NCBI GenBank assembly: GCA_001274695.2
Contig: LARU01000002.1
Coordinates: forward strand, 1,612,001-1,676,000
DNA from: Azoarcus sp. PA01
GTDB lineage: Bacteria; Pseudomonadota; Gammaproteobacteria; Burkholderiales; Rhodocyclaceae
Direction: 5' to 3'
DNA length: 64,000 nucleotides
In this document: piece by piece, positions 40,261-49,532 of the stretch
How the letters are laid out: the number at the start of each line of letters is the position of its first letter
Position numbering within the stretch: position 1 is the stretch's first letter
Program-made: the position numbers and the translations under genes
Notes under the pieces: generated by a model
The model's database searches: none
What the model was told of the DNA's origin: nothing
What the model saw: the letters and a program-made list of their open reading frames with translations, nothing else

Positions 40261-42475
40261 CGAACACAACCGCGCTGAACTCCACGTTGAAAAGTCTCGG
40301 CAGATTGGAGCTCTCGTAGACTCTCCGGAAGTAGGTCGCGAGGTCTGGTGTCGAACAGACCCAGCGCACGCCGAGAAAACCGTGATGTTGCGCGAGCATG
40401 AGCTGGCGCGTCATCTGGTCGAGCGTATCGGCAAGCCGTTCCTCGTCGATGGGTTCGACCCCGCGGCGGCGCGCTTCCTCGACGATGCGGCGATCGACGT
40501 CGAACTGTTCGAGCACTTCGTCGGGCGCGCGACGACGTCGCGTCACATGCGCGCTCAGCGAAATGTCGGCTTCGGTGTATTTGGCATCGACGAGGTGCGA
40601 CGCGGTGATGCCGTCGATCCTCGTCTCGGTGCGCGGCCGCCCGGCCTGCGTCACGCCCACGGGCTCGGGCAGATCGAAAACATACTCGTGATCGCGGCCC
40701 GTCACGAGGCGCTGAAAATCGGCCGACTCGCGGCCGCCCAGTGCAGCCCCTTCGCCCCGGAACGTCGGCTGTCGCACCATGACCGCCGCGGCGAGATCGT
40801 CCGCAAGCTCGGTATCGCCATGTCGAGCCCGTATGGTCGCGAGCGCGCGGGCCGAATCGCCGCCTGCCTGCTCGAGGAGGTCTTCCGCAAGTTGGCCCAC
40901 TTCTGCCGGGTCGCGAGGCACCATGCGTCGCGCACGCGCACGCGTCGGCAGCGGGTCGTCGATGAGCGTGCCGGGCTGGCCTTCGAGCGATTCGATCAAC
41001 TCGAGCTCGGTGCGCTCGCCCAGCGGATTGTCGATGCCACGCTCATTCATGCCCACCGCGCGGCGGCGCTCCACGCGAGGCCGGATGACCCGGGTCGCGC
41101 CGCGGCGCGGGCGCGCCTCGCGCCGGGCTTCGCGCGCCGCCGCGGGCGTTTCCGCGGCGCGCTGCCGCGCGATCGCCGGCCTCGCCTGCGCCCCTTCGGG
41201 AGCCGCCTGTAGGCCACGCGATGCCGTGGCGACGTCCGCTTCGACGACCGGCGCGGCCGCCGCGCGCGCCGATTTCGCGGTACGGCTCAGCACGCCGAGA
41301 AAGCCCATTGCGGTCAGCAACGCGGTCCAGCCTTCGAGCGCCACGAGACCGTAGCTTGCCTCGCGCGGCGCGAACGGTGCGCCCTGACCGAGCACCGTGG
41401 CGAGATTCGCCAGTTCCGTCTCGCGCTCCTGCCGATAGCTGCGCACGGCGGCGTAAACGGCCATTCCGGCATCCAAGCCTTCCAGCGTCACGACGATCAG
41501 CCCGCCGCCGGGAAACACGGCGAGGCCGACCGCCATCACGGCAACCCCCGCGACAAAGAACGCGATCTGCAGCGGGTCGAACGACTTCTCGTCGGCGAGA
41601 TTCTCGAGATAGGCGGCAAAGCGCGCGGCGTCCCCGTTGACGCCTGCCAGCCGCAGCACGCGCGGCGCCGCGCCGCCGACAGCCGGGGGGTAGCGCCACA
41701 CGTGGTCGCGGTTCGCGTCGAGTTCATCGCCGAACTCGAAGATCGCCTCGCGGGCTTCGGCCAGGACGCGGCGCACCGCGGCTTCCGCGCGGTCGGCGCT
41801 CATCGCGAGCTCCGGAACCAGGCTGTCGCGATCTTTGTGTGCGACAAGCAGCTTCAGATGCTCGTTGTCGATCGCTTCGCGCACGCCACGCTCGGCCGCC
41901 AGAAAGTCCTCGTTCGTGAATCCCGCGGTCTCGCGCACGAGGCCGTGCAGGGCGCGGCGCCGCTTCGCGAGATAAGCGCGCGCGGCGGCATGCAGGTCGC
42001 GCAGCGCGACCGGATCGAGCATGTCGAACTCGAGGTTGATCCGCAGCACCTCGTGCGCATTGAGCCGCCGGATCGCCTCATAGAACGCCTGCTCCTCGAC
42101 GAGCGGCATCACGACCGCGAGATCCCGGAGATAGGCCTCGCGCACCTGCGCGAGAAACGGCAGGCGCACCTCGGTCGCGTAGCGGATCGTCGGCTCGCCG
42201 GGATCCTGCCTGCGCGGCAGCGGACCGATCAGGCCCGCCGCTTGATACGTCTCGGTGAGCGCTTCGAGCACGGTGTGATCGGTCGGGTACAGCAAGGTCC
42301 GCAAGCGGCGTTCGAGGTTGTCGCGATAGGCGCGCCGCGCGAAGTCGGCGAGCCGCGCGACGGCATCGGCAACGGACGGCGGCTCGGCCGGAAGCGGCGA
42401 TTCGGGCAGGGCCGCACGCCCCTGCGCGACTCCCGGTGTCGTGACGGGGGGGATGTCGGGCGGTTCGGTCGCCAA
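40247..42475 (-). CDS. large toxin-like protein with membrane segments and C-terminal nuclease candidate
   Basis: A 742-residue protein from TTG 42475, chosen because GGAGG lies five bases upstream; the longer frame to 42589 reads Arg/Pro-rich noise in the previous gene. Residues about 30-310 are helical and charged. About 315-425 hold hydrophobic segments (IAFFVAGVAVMAVGLAVFPG, LEGWTALLTAMGFLGVL). An Arg/Ala-rich linker follows. The C-terminal roughly 170 residues contain GRESADFQRL, RTETRIDGITASHLVDAKYT, the spacing of a PD-(D/E)XK nuclease core, and TRQLMLAQHHG. Domain order (delivery part, membrane part, linker, nuclease) matches polymorphic toxins. I do not recognise a named family, and no obvious immunity gene follows; the IS relic does. 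Confidence 0.7.
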   Translation of the reverse strand: MATEPPDIPPVTTPGVAQGRAALPESPLPAEPPSVADAVARLADFARRAYRDNLERRLRTLLYPTDHTVLEALTETYQAAGLIGPLPRRQDPGEPTIRYATEVRLPFLAQVREAYLRDLAVVMPLVEEQAFYEAIRRLNAHEVLRINLEFDMLDPVALRDLHAAARAYLAKRRRALHGLVRETAGFTNEDFLAAERGVREAIDNEHLKLLVAHKDRDSLVPELAMSADRAEAAVRRVLAEAREAIFEFGDELDANRDHVWRYPPAVGGAAPRVLRLAGVNGDAARFAAYLENLADEKSFDPLQIAFFVAGVAVMAVGLAVFPGGGLIVVTLEGLDAGMAVYAAVRSYRQERETELANLATVLGQGAPFAPREASYGLVALEGWTALLTAMGFLGVLSRTAKSARAAAAPVVEADVATASRGLQAAPEGAQARPAIARQRAAETPAAAREARREARPRRGATRVIRPRVERRRAVGMNERGIDNPLGERTELELIESLEGQPGTLIDDPLPTRARARRMVPRDPAEVGQLAEDLLEQAGGDSARALATIRARHGDTELADDLAAAVMVRQPTFRGEGAALGGRESADFQRLVTGRDHEYVFDLPEPVGVTQAGRPRTETRIDGITASHLVDAKYTEADISLSAHVTRRRRAPDEVLEQFDVDRRIVEEARRRGVEPIDEERLADTLDQMTRQLMLAQHHGFLGVRWVCSTPDLATYFRRVYESSNLPRLFNVEFSAVVFEPGG

Positions 42476-42476
42476 C

Positions 42477-45107
42477 CTAACCTCCGCCTGGTTCGCCTGG
42501 TTCGCCTGGTCCGCCGGGCCCCGTCGGCGCGGGCGAGGACGCCACCGCGTCGGTCGCGGCCGTCGTCCGTGTCGGCTGCGTCCGGGCACCGCCCGGCGCT
42601 GCGCCGACGCCTGTCGTGGTGGCCGCCCCCGCCGCGGCGATCGCCGTCGCGCTGCTCGGTACGACGATCACCTTTTCGATGTCCGGATCGAAGGCGCCGG
42701 CATCGGCGACGAGCGCCGCGCGGCGCGCGTTCTTCGTCTGCATCGCGAGGACTTCCTGCTCCGTCTTCAGCACGTCGAGCAAGCGATGAGCGCGCTTGAA
42801 CGGCTCGAGCGCCGCGCCTTCGCCACTTTGCAAGGACAGGTACAGGTTGTTGGAATCGACGAGAAAGCGGCGCGTGGTGTCGCGGCGGAACAGGTACTCG
42901 GCGTAGGTGTCGGCGGGAATCGCCGCGGCGAGGCGCGTCGCGTCGTTCGGGTCGCGCGCGACCTGGCCGCCCGGGGCGAGCGCATCGGCCAGATTCGGCA
43001 GGTACGAAACGAGATCGAACACGACCGCATCGGTGAGCTGGATGAGGCCGTTCGGCCAGCGGGCCCGTTGGCGCTCGCGCTCGGCCCTGAGCCCGGGATC
43101 GATGAGCGCCTCGGTTTGCGGGTCGTAGTAAGGCGCGCGGCTCATCTGCAGCAGGTAGGCGAGATTCATTTCGAGCTGGTAGCCCATCGCCGCGACACGT
43201 GCTTCGGGCGCCGCAAGAACCGGCGAGAGCTCGAACACCGCGTAGTTGCCGAAGTAAGCGATCGGCCCGGTGGGATCAATCACTTCGACCAGCGGCACCG
43301 CATCACCGTCAGGAACGATCTCGGTGCCCTGGTAGGTGCCGTCGGGCCGCAATTGCGGGGTCGCGCCGATCCAGCGCAACGGCACGACCCGTCCCTCCTT
43401 CGTGTAGCGCAGGATCCGCTGGTCGGGGTGCTCGCGCGCCCAGATCGCCTGCTGGTAGTGCAGGATGTTGTCGCGCAGATGACGAAACAGGCGCGCATGC
43501 TTCGCTTCGCGGATGGCATTCGCCCGACGCCGGGCTGCGGCGGCGTTCAGATGCTCGCGATAGGCCTCCTGCGGGGCGGCGTAGATGTCGGGAATGGTGA
43601 GACCGGTTCCCGCCGAGTTGGGATTGAAGCTCGCGAAGGCGCCGACCGCGGCGTCGAACATGCCTCTCAACGGGTCGCCCGCGACACCCTGCATCGGATC
43701 CTCGTCAGGCGCGTCCTGTGATAGTTCCTGCAGCGAAACGCGAAACGACTGGTCGAGCAGCGCGCGCATGAGGATCCAGTCGTGGCGTCGCGCCCACTCG
43801 GCGCCGATCGCGTCGGGCTCGGGCAACGTCTCCGCGACGTAAATCACCGATTGCACTTCCTTCAGCTCGGTGAATACCTCGTACCGGTGCTGGAGCTTGT
43901 GATACTCGTAGGTGATCGCGATCTCGTTATTGGGATTGACGATTTCCGAGAAGCGCTCTTCCTCGAAGCCGATCTCGCCTTCGACCTTGACGATCACCTG
44001 CGTCTCGCTGCGAACCTTGCTCGCGGCCTTCTGCATCGATTCGCTGAGGCGCGAGCTCGTGTCGCGCGACCGGTCTTCGTTGGCGCCCCCGACTCCGGCT
44101 GTCGTGCTGGCGCTGCCAAAGCCGCCGAAGCTCGCCGAAGCGGTCGTCGAAACATTCCAGTTGAAGCTGTTCGAGGCTTCGTTGACGAGCTCGCTCGAGT
44201 CCTTGACCGTGTCCACCGTTTCCGTCGTCGTTTCGCGTTCTTCCTGCGTCTGCCGAGTCTCTTCGGTGCGGCGCCGACGAATGATCTTGGTCGTCACGCG
44301 CTCGGTCTGTCCCGGCCCCAGAGGAACCGTGCGGATCACCTCGCCTTTCTGGCGGCCGAGCAGCCGCCAGTACTGGCGGTGCACCCGCCGCAAACCGAAG
44401 TTCACCGATAACGGCGCCGCGACGAGGAAGGGGTACCTGAATTCTCCAGGTTCGAATACGAGCGGCGGTTTCTGCAGCTCGAGCCACAGCCACCATTCGA
44501 ACGCCCCGCGTGTGGGTGCCTGCGGGTTGCCGAGGTTGGAGACACCGAAACCGATCGCCGTCTGTGCGAAATTGGGATCGTCAAAGGGAACGCCGAAAAA
44601 GACCGAAACGACGAACTCGAACACCTCCCATCCGCGCCAGCGAAACGGCTCGGTTCGAATGTAGGCGAGAAAACTGTCGCGCAGCTTGCGGAAGTAGGCT
44701 AGCTGGCGGTACGGGAGCCGGACGAAGTAGCCGAGCAGCTTGTTCAGCAGGGCAAGGTGATTGGTATGCAGGTCGGCGATCCACGGCGCGAGGTTCGCGG
44801 CCGCAGCCTGCGGGGCGAAGTTCGCATACGCTGCCGCGCGCAGGCTTGCTTCCAGCCCACCGAAAAACACCTCGGCGAGGATCAACTGCGCCTCGGGGAC
44901 GCCGGCGGCCTCGAGCGCGTCGAGGTAAGCGAGCGCCTGGGCGCTGAGCCGCTCGCGCGAGGTCGTCTCCGCATCTTCGATCGGAACGAGGAACTCGTGA
45001 TACGCGAAGTCGTAGACGGCGAGGTCGTCGATCGGATCGGGCGTGAGCGTCGAGCCGAACCGCGGGGAAAGCTCGCCCAACTGGTTGACAAAGGTTTGCA
45101 ATGTCAT
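42477..45107 (-). CDS. large protein of unknown function in the toxin-like operon
   Basis: An 876-residue protein with no signal or clear membrane segment. Residues about 1-240 are aromatic-rich and helical. About 275-300 is a basic/Thr/Glu stretch (IIRRRRTEETRQTQEERETT), then a Ser/Gly-rich part (NWNVSTTASASFGGFGSAST), and then a beta-rich stretch (VNPNNEIAITYEYHKLQHRY) ending VQSVIYVAETLPEP. The C-terminus is low complexity (GPGGPGEPGEPGGG). The ATG overlaps the upstream stop (TCAT on the plus strand), so it is coupled with its neighbour. A scaffold or delivery partner of the downstream nuclease-bearing protein is a guess. Confidence 0.75.
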   Translation of the reverse strand: MTLQTFVNQLGELSPRFGSTLTPDPIDDLAVYDFAYHEFLVPIEDAETTSRERLSAQALAYLDALEAAGVPEAQLILAEVFFGGLEASLRAAAYANFAPQAAAANLAPWIADLHTNHLALLNKLLGYFVRLPYRQLAYFRKLRDSFLAYIRTEPFRWRGWEVFEFVVSVFFGVPFDDPNFAQTAIGFGVSNLGNPQAPTRGAFEWWLWLELQKPPLVFEPGEFRYPFLVAAPLSVNFGLRRVHRQYWRLLGRQKGEVIRTVPLGPGQTERVTTKIIRRRRTEETRQTQEERETTTETVDTVKDSSELVNEASNSFNWNVSTTASASFGGFGSASTTAGVGGANEDRSRDTSSRLSESMQKAASKVRSETQVIVKVEGEIGFEEERFSEIVNPNNEIAITYEYHKLQHRYEVFTELKEVQSVIYVAETLPEPDAIGAEWARRHDWILMRALLDQSFRVSLQELSQDAPDEDPMQGVAGDPLRGMFDAAVGAFASFNPNSAGTGLTIPDIYAAPQEAYREHLNAAAARRRANAIREAKHARLFRHLRDNILHYQQAIWAREHPDQRILRYTKEGRVVPLRWIGATPQLRPDGTYQGTEIVPDGDAVPLVEVIDPTGPIAYFGNYAVFELSPVLAAPEARVAAMGYQLEMNLAYLLQMSRAPYYDPQTEALIDPGLRAERERQRARWPNGLIQLTDAVVFDLVSYLPNLADALAPGGQVARDPNDATRLAAAIPADTYAEYLFRRDTTRRFLVDSNNLYLSLQSGEGAALEPFKRAHRLLDVLKTEQEVLAMQTKNARRAALVADAGAFDPDIEKVIVVPSSATAIAAAGAATTTGVGAAPGGARTQPTRTTAATDAVASSPAPTGPGGPGEPGEPGGG

Positions 45108-46033
45108 CGTTCGCGTCCTCCCGACGACGCGACATTGCCCTGCGGCCCTTCATCCGCGTTTGCTCCCGCCCCGTCCTCGGCGCCGCGGCGCCCTTCGTCC
45201 CGCGCACTCGCCCAGCGCGCTTCGAGCCGGCGCTGCGCGAACGGGTCGGGCGTGGCGTCGGGGCGACGCAGACGTAGCGGCAGCCGCGGCGCCGCGACCG
45301 TGAAATCGCCCGAATCCGGATCCTGTCGCACGACCACGCGTCCGGCGGGTTCGGGCCAGGCGAGCTTTCCGATGGCCCGCGCGACGTCGCGCGGGCGCGG
45401 TTCGGCTTCAGCGTCGACCGCCGTGCGCACTTCGAGGCGCGGTCCGCGCCCGCCGGGAGCGCTGATCCGCCCGGGCGAACGCGCATCAGCCGCGTCGTGC
45501 TCCGCCGTGTAGCGTCGGGAATAGGAGGAGGACGGCCGCTCCGCAGATTGCTCTCGCTGGTGTGCCGCGGCGAGCAAGCGGCCCGTTTCCGGCCACGCGC
45601 CGAGACCCTCGCGCCTGAACGCGACTCCGACGTCGGCGAGTCGGGTGACGGGCAGATCGATCGCGATTGCCCGCGATCCTTCTCCCGCGTAGCGCAGCAA
45701 CTGTGCGAACAATGGCCGCATCGGCCCGCCGGGTCGCGCGGGCGGACGCACGGTAAGCACGTCGACGTAGCCCGCCGCGGGTCGACCGGGCGCATCAAGC
45801 TCGAAGCTTCCATCGGCCTTGCTCAGCGCGCTGCCGAGCGAAACGTGAGCGTCCGCGGGGATAGCGGCACCCGGATCAGTCGCCGCGTCGACGATGCGGG
45901 GCGCGGCGGCCTCGGCCCAACGCTCGATGCTTACCAGAAGGCCAGCGATCGCGCTCGAGTTCTCCGCGGCCCGCACGAAACCGGTTACCCGCGGGCGGAG
46001 GCTTTCGGAGCGACCCGGGAAGAGAGCCCACAT
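45104..46033 (-). CDS. first gene of the toxin-like operon, CarboxypepD_reg-like domain
   Basis: A 309-residue protein. Residues about 15-100 (VTGFVRAAENSSAIAGLLVS, DAHVSLGSALSKADGSFELD, GYVDVLTVRPP) look like a beta-sandwich of the carboxypeptidase-regulatory/CnaB kind. The remainder is Arg/Pro-rich and probably disordered, with VVVRQDPDSGDFTVAAPRLP. GGAGGG lies before ATG 46033. No signal peptide is seen. The stop overlaps the next start by 4 bp. Function unknown; it may be a structural or binding module of the same system. Confidence 0.7.
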   Translation of the reverse strand: MWALFPGRSESLRPRVTGFVRAAENSSAIAGLLVSIERWAEAAAPRIVDAATDPGAAIPADAHVSLGSALSKADGSFELDAPGRPAAGYVDVLTVRPPARPGGPMRPLFAQLLRYAGEGSRAIAIDLPVTRLADVGVAFRREGLGAWPETGRLLAAAHQREQSAERPSSSYSRRYTAEHDAADARSPGRISAPGGRGPRLEVRTAVDAEAEPRPRDVARAIGKLAWPEPAGRVVVRQDPDSGDFTVAAPRLPLRLRRPDATPDPFAQRRLEARWASARDEGRRGAEDGAGANADEGPQGNVASSGGRER

Positions 46034-46597
46034 CGACGCCCTCCAGAGGCAGGAATTTCAATGGGTGTCAAGGTCCGTCGGCGAGAGAGAATGCGCCGAA
46101 GGTCGGGTGTCGTCAACGAGCCGCTCGATACGCGCCGCTCGATCAGGCCGGGCCTCGTCACGGCGTGGCACATCACCTTCCCGTCCTGCGCGGACAGCTT
46201 CTTCGGCTGCCACGACTCCGCTTCCGCCGGGGTGAAGATCCTGTCGTATCAAGCCAACGTCGGCCGTCCAGTCGAGGACATGAACCCGGAATTTCAGGAG
46301 GGGCCGGTGTTTCGGCCCGTCCGGACGACTCGTCCATTCTCGTTGAAATGCAACGTGAAAAGGTCGGCTCCGACGCCGGCGACGGCTGGCACATTGCTAG
46401 GCAATCTGCAAATTGTGCCCAATACAGCGAGGCTTTTCGATAAAACCGTGTTCCGCCGCGTCATCGCGCGGGTTTTCTAGCTCCATGCATCGGTAGCGAT
46501 GCTTCCGGACGTTGAAGAGGTCGACGAAAGCGTTTCTGCAGGTCGACCTATCTTTGAACTGCCGGAGAGCATCGAGCCCGAGCCCTCCGGCCGCTTC
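46034..46597. other. gene-poor stretch upstream of the toxin-like operon
   Basis: About 560 bp. The first 60 bp must contain the operon's promoter and ribosome site on the minus strand. A plus-strand frame (46061-46480, 139 residues) has no family pattern and an odd mix of Arg-rich and Cys-rich parts; I do not call it. Composition from about 46200 is slightly less GC-rich. Confidence 0.4.
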
Positions 46598-47665
46598 TCA
46601 CCGTTGTCCCGTCACACGTTCCCAGCCGTGGCGCACGGCGAGCTTCATGCGCTCCCAGGTGCCGGGGTGGTCTCGGTCCCAGTCGCGTTGTGCGTCCGTT
46701 TCGATGTCGGGCCACATCCGTCCGCGGTAACGTGCGTCGCTTGCGAGAGTGTAGCCGTACCGGTAAGCCGGAGCGTATTCCTCGTACCGCCCGCCTTGCG
46801 CGGCATAGCGGGTCTGGAAGTCCTGCCGGTAATCCGGCTCGTATTCCTCGAAAGTGCGCAGCGTCGTGCCTGTCGTGCCGGTTTCCCCTCCGTCGCGCTG
46901 AGTTTGCACTTCGGTCCGCCGTACCGTGTCTTCAATCGTCTCGGTGTGCTCGGTGGCCTCTTTGCCCACCCGCACTTCTTCGACGACGCGGGCCGTCTTG
47001 CTGACGACGGCTTTCTCGGCGGTTTCCTGCACCTCGACTGTTTTCTCGGCGAACGCCTTCAGGTCTTCGCCGGTTGCGGGCCGGTCGACCGGGCGACGTT
47101 CGATCGTAGCGTGCTCTTCCCGCAGCTGGACATTTTCGCGGACCGGTGTCTCGACGGTTCGCGAAACCACTCGCACGGTGCCTTTTTTCATCTGCCGCTT
47201 GCCGACGTCCAGTTGCTCCTCGACGACCGGCAGCACCGCCTTGCGCTCGTTTGCGATTTCTTCCGCACTCAGTGGCGGCGAGTCGGGGCGATAACCGGTC
47301 CAGCCCTGCTGACGCCAGTATTCAGTGCGCTCGTCGATGTCGATCGCGCCGGCTTCCTCGAGCACATCGCGCACCGGAGCGACGTCTGCGCCATCGGGCA
47401 GGTCGACGGTGAGCACGGTCGCGCCGCGTCGAACCGCTTCCGAATAGGCGCCGACTTCGTCCGAGTCGTCAGTGCCGAAGAGGTTGCTGAAAAAACGGCC
47501 GATGCCGCTGAAGAATCCCTCATCGCGCTCCTCGAGCGTCGCGGACGCGGTATCAGCGGCCGTACGGTGCAACGCGGACCGGTCGAACCCCCGATTCAGA
47601 AGCGCTTGTTCGGCAGACAGGGCAGCGTCTGCAGTATCGAAAACACCCACAACAGTTTGGGTCAT
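46598..47665 (-). CDS. YsnF/AvaK-like stress protein (DUF2382)
   Basis: A 355-residue protein from ATG 47665 (MTQTVVGVFDTADAALSAEQALLNRGF), with a GGGAGCAAG site upstream. Residues about 1-110 resemble the general-stress DUF1269-like/YsnF N-terminal fold. About 120-250 holds DUF2382 features (LPVVEEQLDVGKRQMKKGTV, RVVSRTVETPVRENVQLREE). The C-terminus is Tyr/Asp/Arg-rich (YEPDYRQDFQTRYAAQGGRY). Related proteins are linked to desiccation and oxidative stress. It is divergent from a second DUF2382 gene. Confidence 0.82.
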   Translation of the reverse strand: MTQTVVGVFDTADAALSAEQALLNRGFDRSALHRTAADTASATLEERDEGFFSGIGRFFSNLFGTDDSDEVGAYSEAVRRGATVLTVDLPDGADVAPVRDVLEEAGAIDIDERTEYWRQQGWTGYRPDSPPLSAEEIANERKAVLPVVEEQLDVGKRQMKKGTVRVVSRTVETPVRENVQLREEHATIERRPVDRPATGEDLKAFAEKTVEVQETAEKAVVSKTARVVEEVRVGKEATEHTETIEDTVRRTEVQTQRDGGETGTTGTTLRTFEEYEPDYRQDFQTRYAAQGGRYEEYAPAYRYGYTLASDARYRGRMWPDIETDAQRDWDRDHPGTWERMKLAVRHGWERVTGQR

Positions 47666-47911
47666 GTCTTGCTCCCGGGTTGAGTTGAAGAAAGGCCTGC
47701 GGTTGCAGCAATCGGTATGCCCTTCGTCGCCTCTTTGCCGGACTGTCGCGATACCTCGTGCGGCGCCTCGCACCCTTCGCGGACTTACATAGGCAAGGCG
47801 GGAATTACACTGCCCGCGGGAAAATGAACGGTGACGGGTCGAGAATCGGTGGGACCGGCGATTGCTTCCTTTTGAAACCTGCATACGGATTCCCTCGTGC
47901 TTTTCCAGACC

Positions 47912-48391
47912 ATGCCTCCGTCAAAAAAACCCCGCCGCTCCGAGCAGAACGCTCCTCCGCACTCAGCCGACGAAGAGAATGAGTCGGCCACGCGGGTGAT
48001 TCCGGTCGTCGAGGAAGAGGTTTCGATCGCGCGGGTCACCGAGCACACCGGTGACAGCGTGCGAGTGCGCATCGCGCTGCATGAGGAGACCGAGTTCGTG
48101 CCGGTAACGGACGTCGTCGAAGAACTGACTGTCGAGCGCGTCCCGGTAAACCGCTTCGTCGACCAACGGGCGGAGCCGCGTGAAGAAGGCGCAGTGCTGA
48201 TCGTTCCAGTGTATGAAACGGTGGCGGTGGTCGAGCATCGCCTCCTGCTCAAGGAAGAGGTGCGGATTGTTCGACACCGCCGCGAGGTAGAACGGAAGGA
48301 GGAAGTCGTCCTGCGCAAGGAGACAGCGATCGTCGAGCGTCGCGGGGCCGACGACGAGGAATGGAAGCCGAGTCCTCCAGCGGAACGCTAG
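47912..48391 (+). CDS. second YsnF/DUF2382 protein
   Basis: A 159-residue, strongly charged protein (RVIPVVEEEVSIARVTEHTG, VEELTVERVPVNRFVDQRAE, VYETVAVVEHRLLLKEEVRI) fitting one DUF2382 domain without the N-terminal domain of its divergent neighbour. ATG 47912 is preferred; GTG 47897 is in frame. The 246 bp between the pair must hold both promoters. Confidence 0.8.
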   Translation: MPPSKKPRRSEQNAPPHSADEENESATRVIPVVEEEVSIARVTEHTGDSVRVRIALHEETEFVPVTDVVEELTVERVPVNRFVDQRAEPREEGAVLIVPVYETVAVVEHRLLLKEEVRIVRHRREVERKEEVVLRKETAIVERRGADDEEWKPSPPAER

Positions 48392-48757
48392 CTATTTAAG
48401 GCAGCGATCGGGAAGGCGCCCGCCGAGGCTTCGACAGTCCGGTCTGAGCGAGGTGGAAGGTCAGCAGCGCGAACGGTATGTGGTTGCGGGGAAAATAGTT
48501 GGGGAGAAGGGGAGAACGACGGCTGGTAGAATTCGCCCTTTCGTCTCCGCTGCTCTAACTCGTTCTGCATGGTTTTCGACAAGTGCGCCCATTCCGATCG
48601 GAAAGCGATGAGCGGTGCGCGGCAAGCCACGCTGCCGATTCGTCCGCTTCTTTAGCGACGTGATCCGCCTGCATTGTCGGTGCCGGGCGGCGGATCGATT
48701 CGGCCGGGCAGGCGCGTCCGGGCGACCTGCTGTTTCACGTGAAACAGGCCTGCTTTG
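48392..48757. other. intergenic stretch with a parS site at its right end
   Basis: About 366 bp without a supported gene. The only clear element is the parS-like palindrome at 48731-48746. A short run near 48438-48468 has a loose likeness to the REP arm at 24150 but is too degraded to call. Confidence 0.5.
48731..48746. other. parS: parS centromere site
   Basis: TGTTTCACGTGAAACA, a perfect 16-bp palindrome matching the bacterial parS consensus TGTTNCACGTGAAACA. Bound by ParB (gene at 11749). It lies 12 bp before the TauE/SafE start. Confidence 0.9.
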
Positions 48758-49528
48758 ATGGGCGATGCCGAAACCGTCCTGTTCTTTCTCGGGCTTGCCG
48801 CCTTTCTTGCCGGCTTCGTTGATGCGGTGGTCGGCGGTGGTGGGCTCGTGCAGATCCCGGCGCTGTTCACGGCTTTTCCCGCGAGCCTGCCCGCGACGCT
48901 GTTCGGCACCAACAAGCTCGCGAGCATCGTCGGCACGAGCAGTGCGGCGATACAGTACGCGCGGCGGGTGGCGATTCCGTGGCGAATCGCGCTGCCGGCT
49001 GCGGGCGCCGCGCTCGGCGGAGCGTGGTTCGGAGCGCGTGCCGTCGCGCATCTGTCGCCGGCGCTTCTCAAGCCGGTGATCCTGCTGCTGCTGATACTGG
49101 TCGCAATCTACACGTTCATGCGAAAGGACTTCGGCACGGCAGATGCAATGGCCGAGCCGCAGCATGCGACTGCGCTGGCGTTGCTGATCGGTGCGAGCGT
49201 CGGGTTCTACGACGGTTTCTTCGGGCCGGGGACCGGAAGCTTCCTGATTTTCCTGTTCGTCCGTTTCCTTGCGATGGATTTTCTGCGCGCATCGGTGACG
49301 GCGAAGATCGTGAATGTCGCGACGAACCTGGCGGCGATCGCGTTTTTCACTTCGCACGTCGCGATTTTGTGGCAAGCCGCCGGAGTAATGGCCTGCGCCA
49401 ACCTCGTCGGTGCGCTCGTCGGTTCGCGGCTCGCGCTGCGCCACGGCGCGCGATTCGTGCGAAAAATGTTTCTCGGCGTCGTTGCGGCGCTGATCGGAAA
49501 GATGCTGTTCGATGTGGTCGCAGCGTGA
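48758..49528 (+). CDS. TauE/SafE (TSUP) family permease
   Basis: A 256-residue inner-membrane protein with about eight hydrophobic segments (LFFLGLAAFLAGFVDAVVGG, VILLLLILVAIYTFM, VGFYDGFFGPGTGSFLIFLF). The DAVVGGGGLVQIPAL and DGFFGPGTGS repeats are family hallmarks. These carry sulfite, sulfonates or other organic anions; the substrate here is unknown. ATG 48758 preferred. The gene is flanked on both sides by parS-like sites. Confidence 0.88.
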   Translation: MGDAETVLFFLGLAAFLAGFVDAVVGGGGLVQIPALFTAFPASLPATLFGTNKLASIVGTSSAAIQYARRVAIPWRIALPAAGAALGGAWFGARAVAHLSPALLKPVILLLLILVAIYTFMRKDFGTADAMAEPQHATALALLIGASVGFYDGFFGPGTGSFLIFLFVRFLAMDFLRASVTAKIVNVATNLAAIAFFTSHVAILWQAAGVMACANLVGALVGSRLALRHGARFVRKMFLGVVAALIGKMLFDVVAA

Positions 49529-49532
49529 CGAA

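Noticed and set aside
46061..46480. 139-residue plus-strand frame upstream of the toxin-like operon, considered as an immunity or regulator gene
   Set aside because: No recognisable domain, uneven composition, and divergent from the operon. Not enough to call a gene.
48438..48470. Sequence resembling one REP arm (CTTCGACA...CTGAGCG)
   Set aside because: Too many differences and no second arm. Could be chance.
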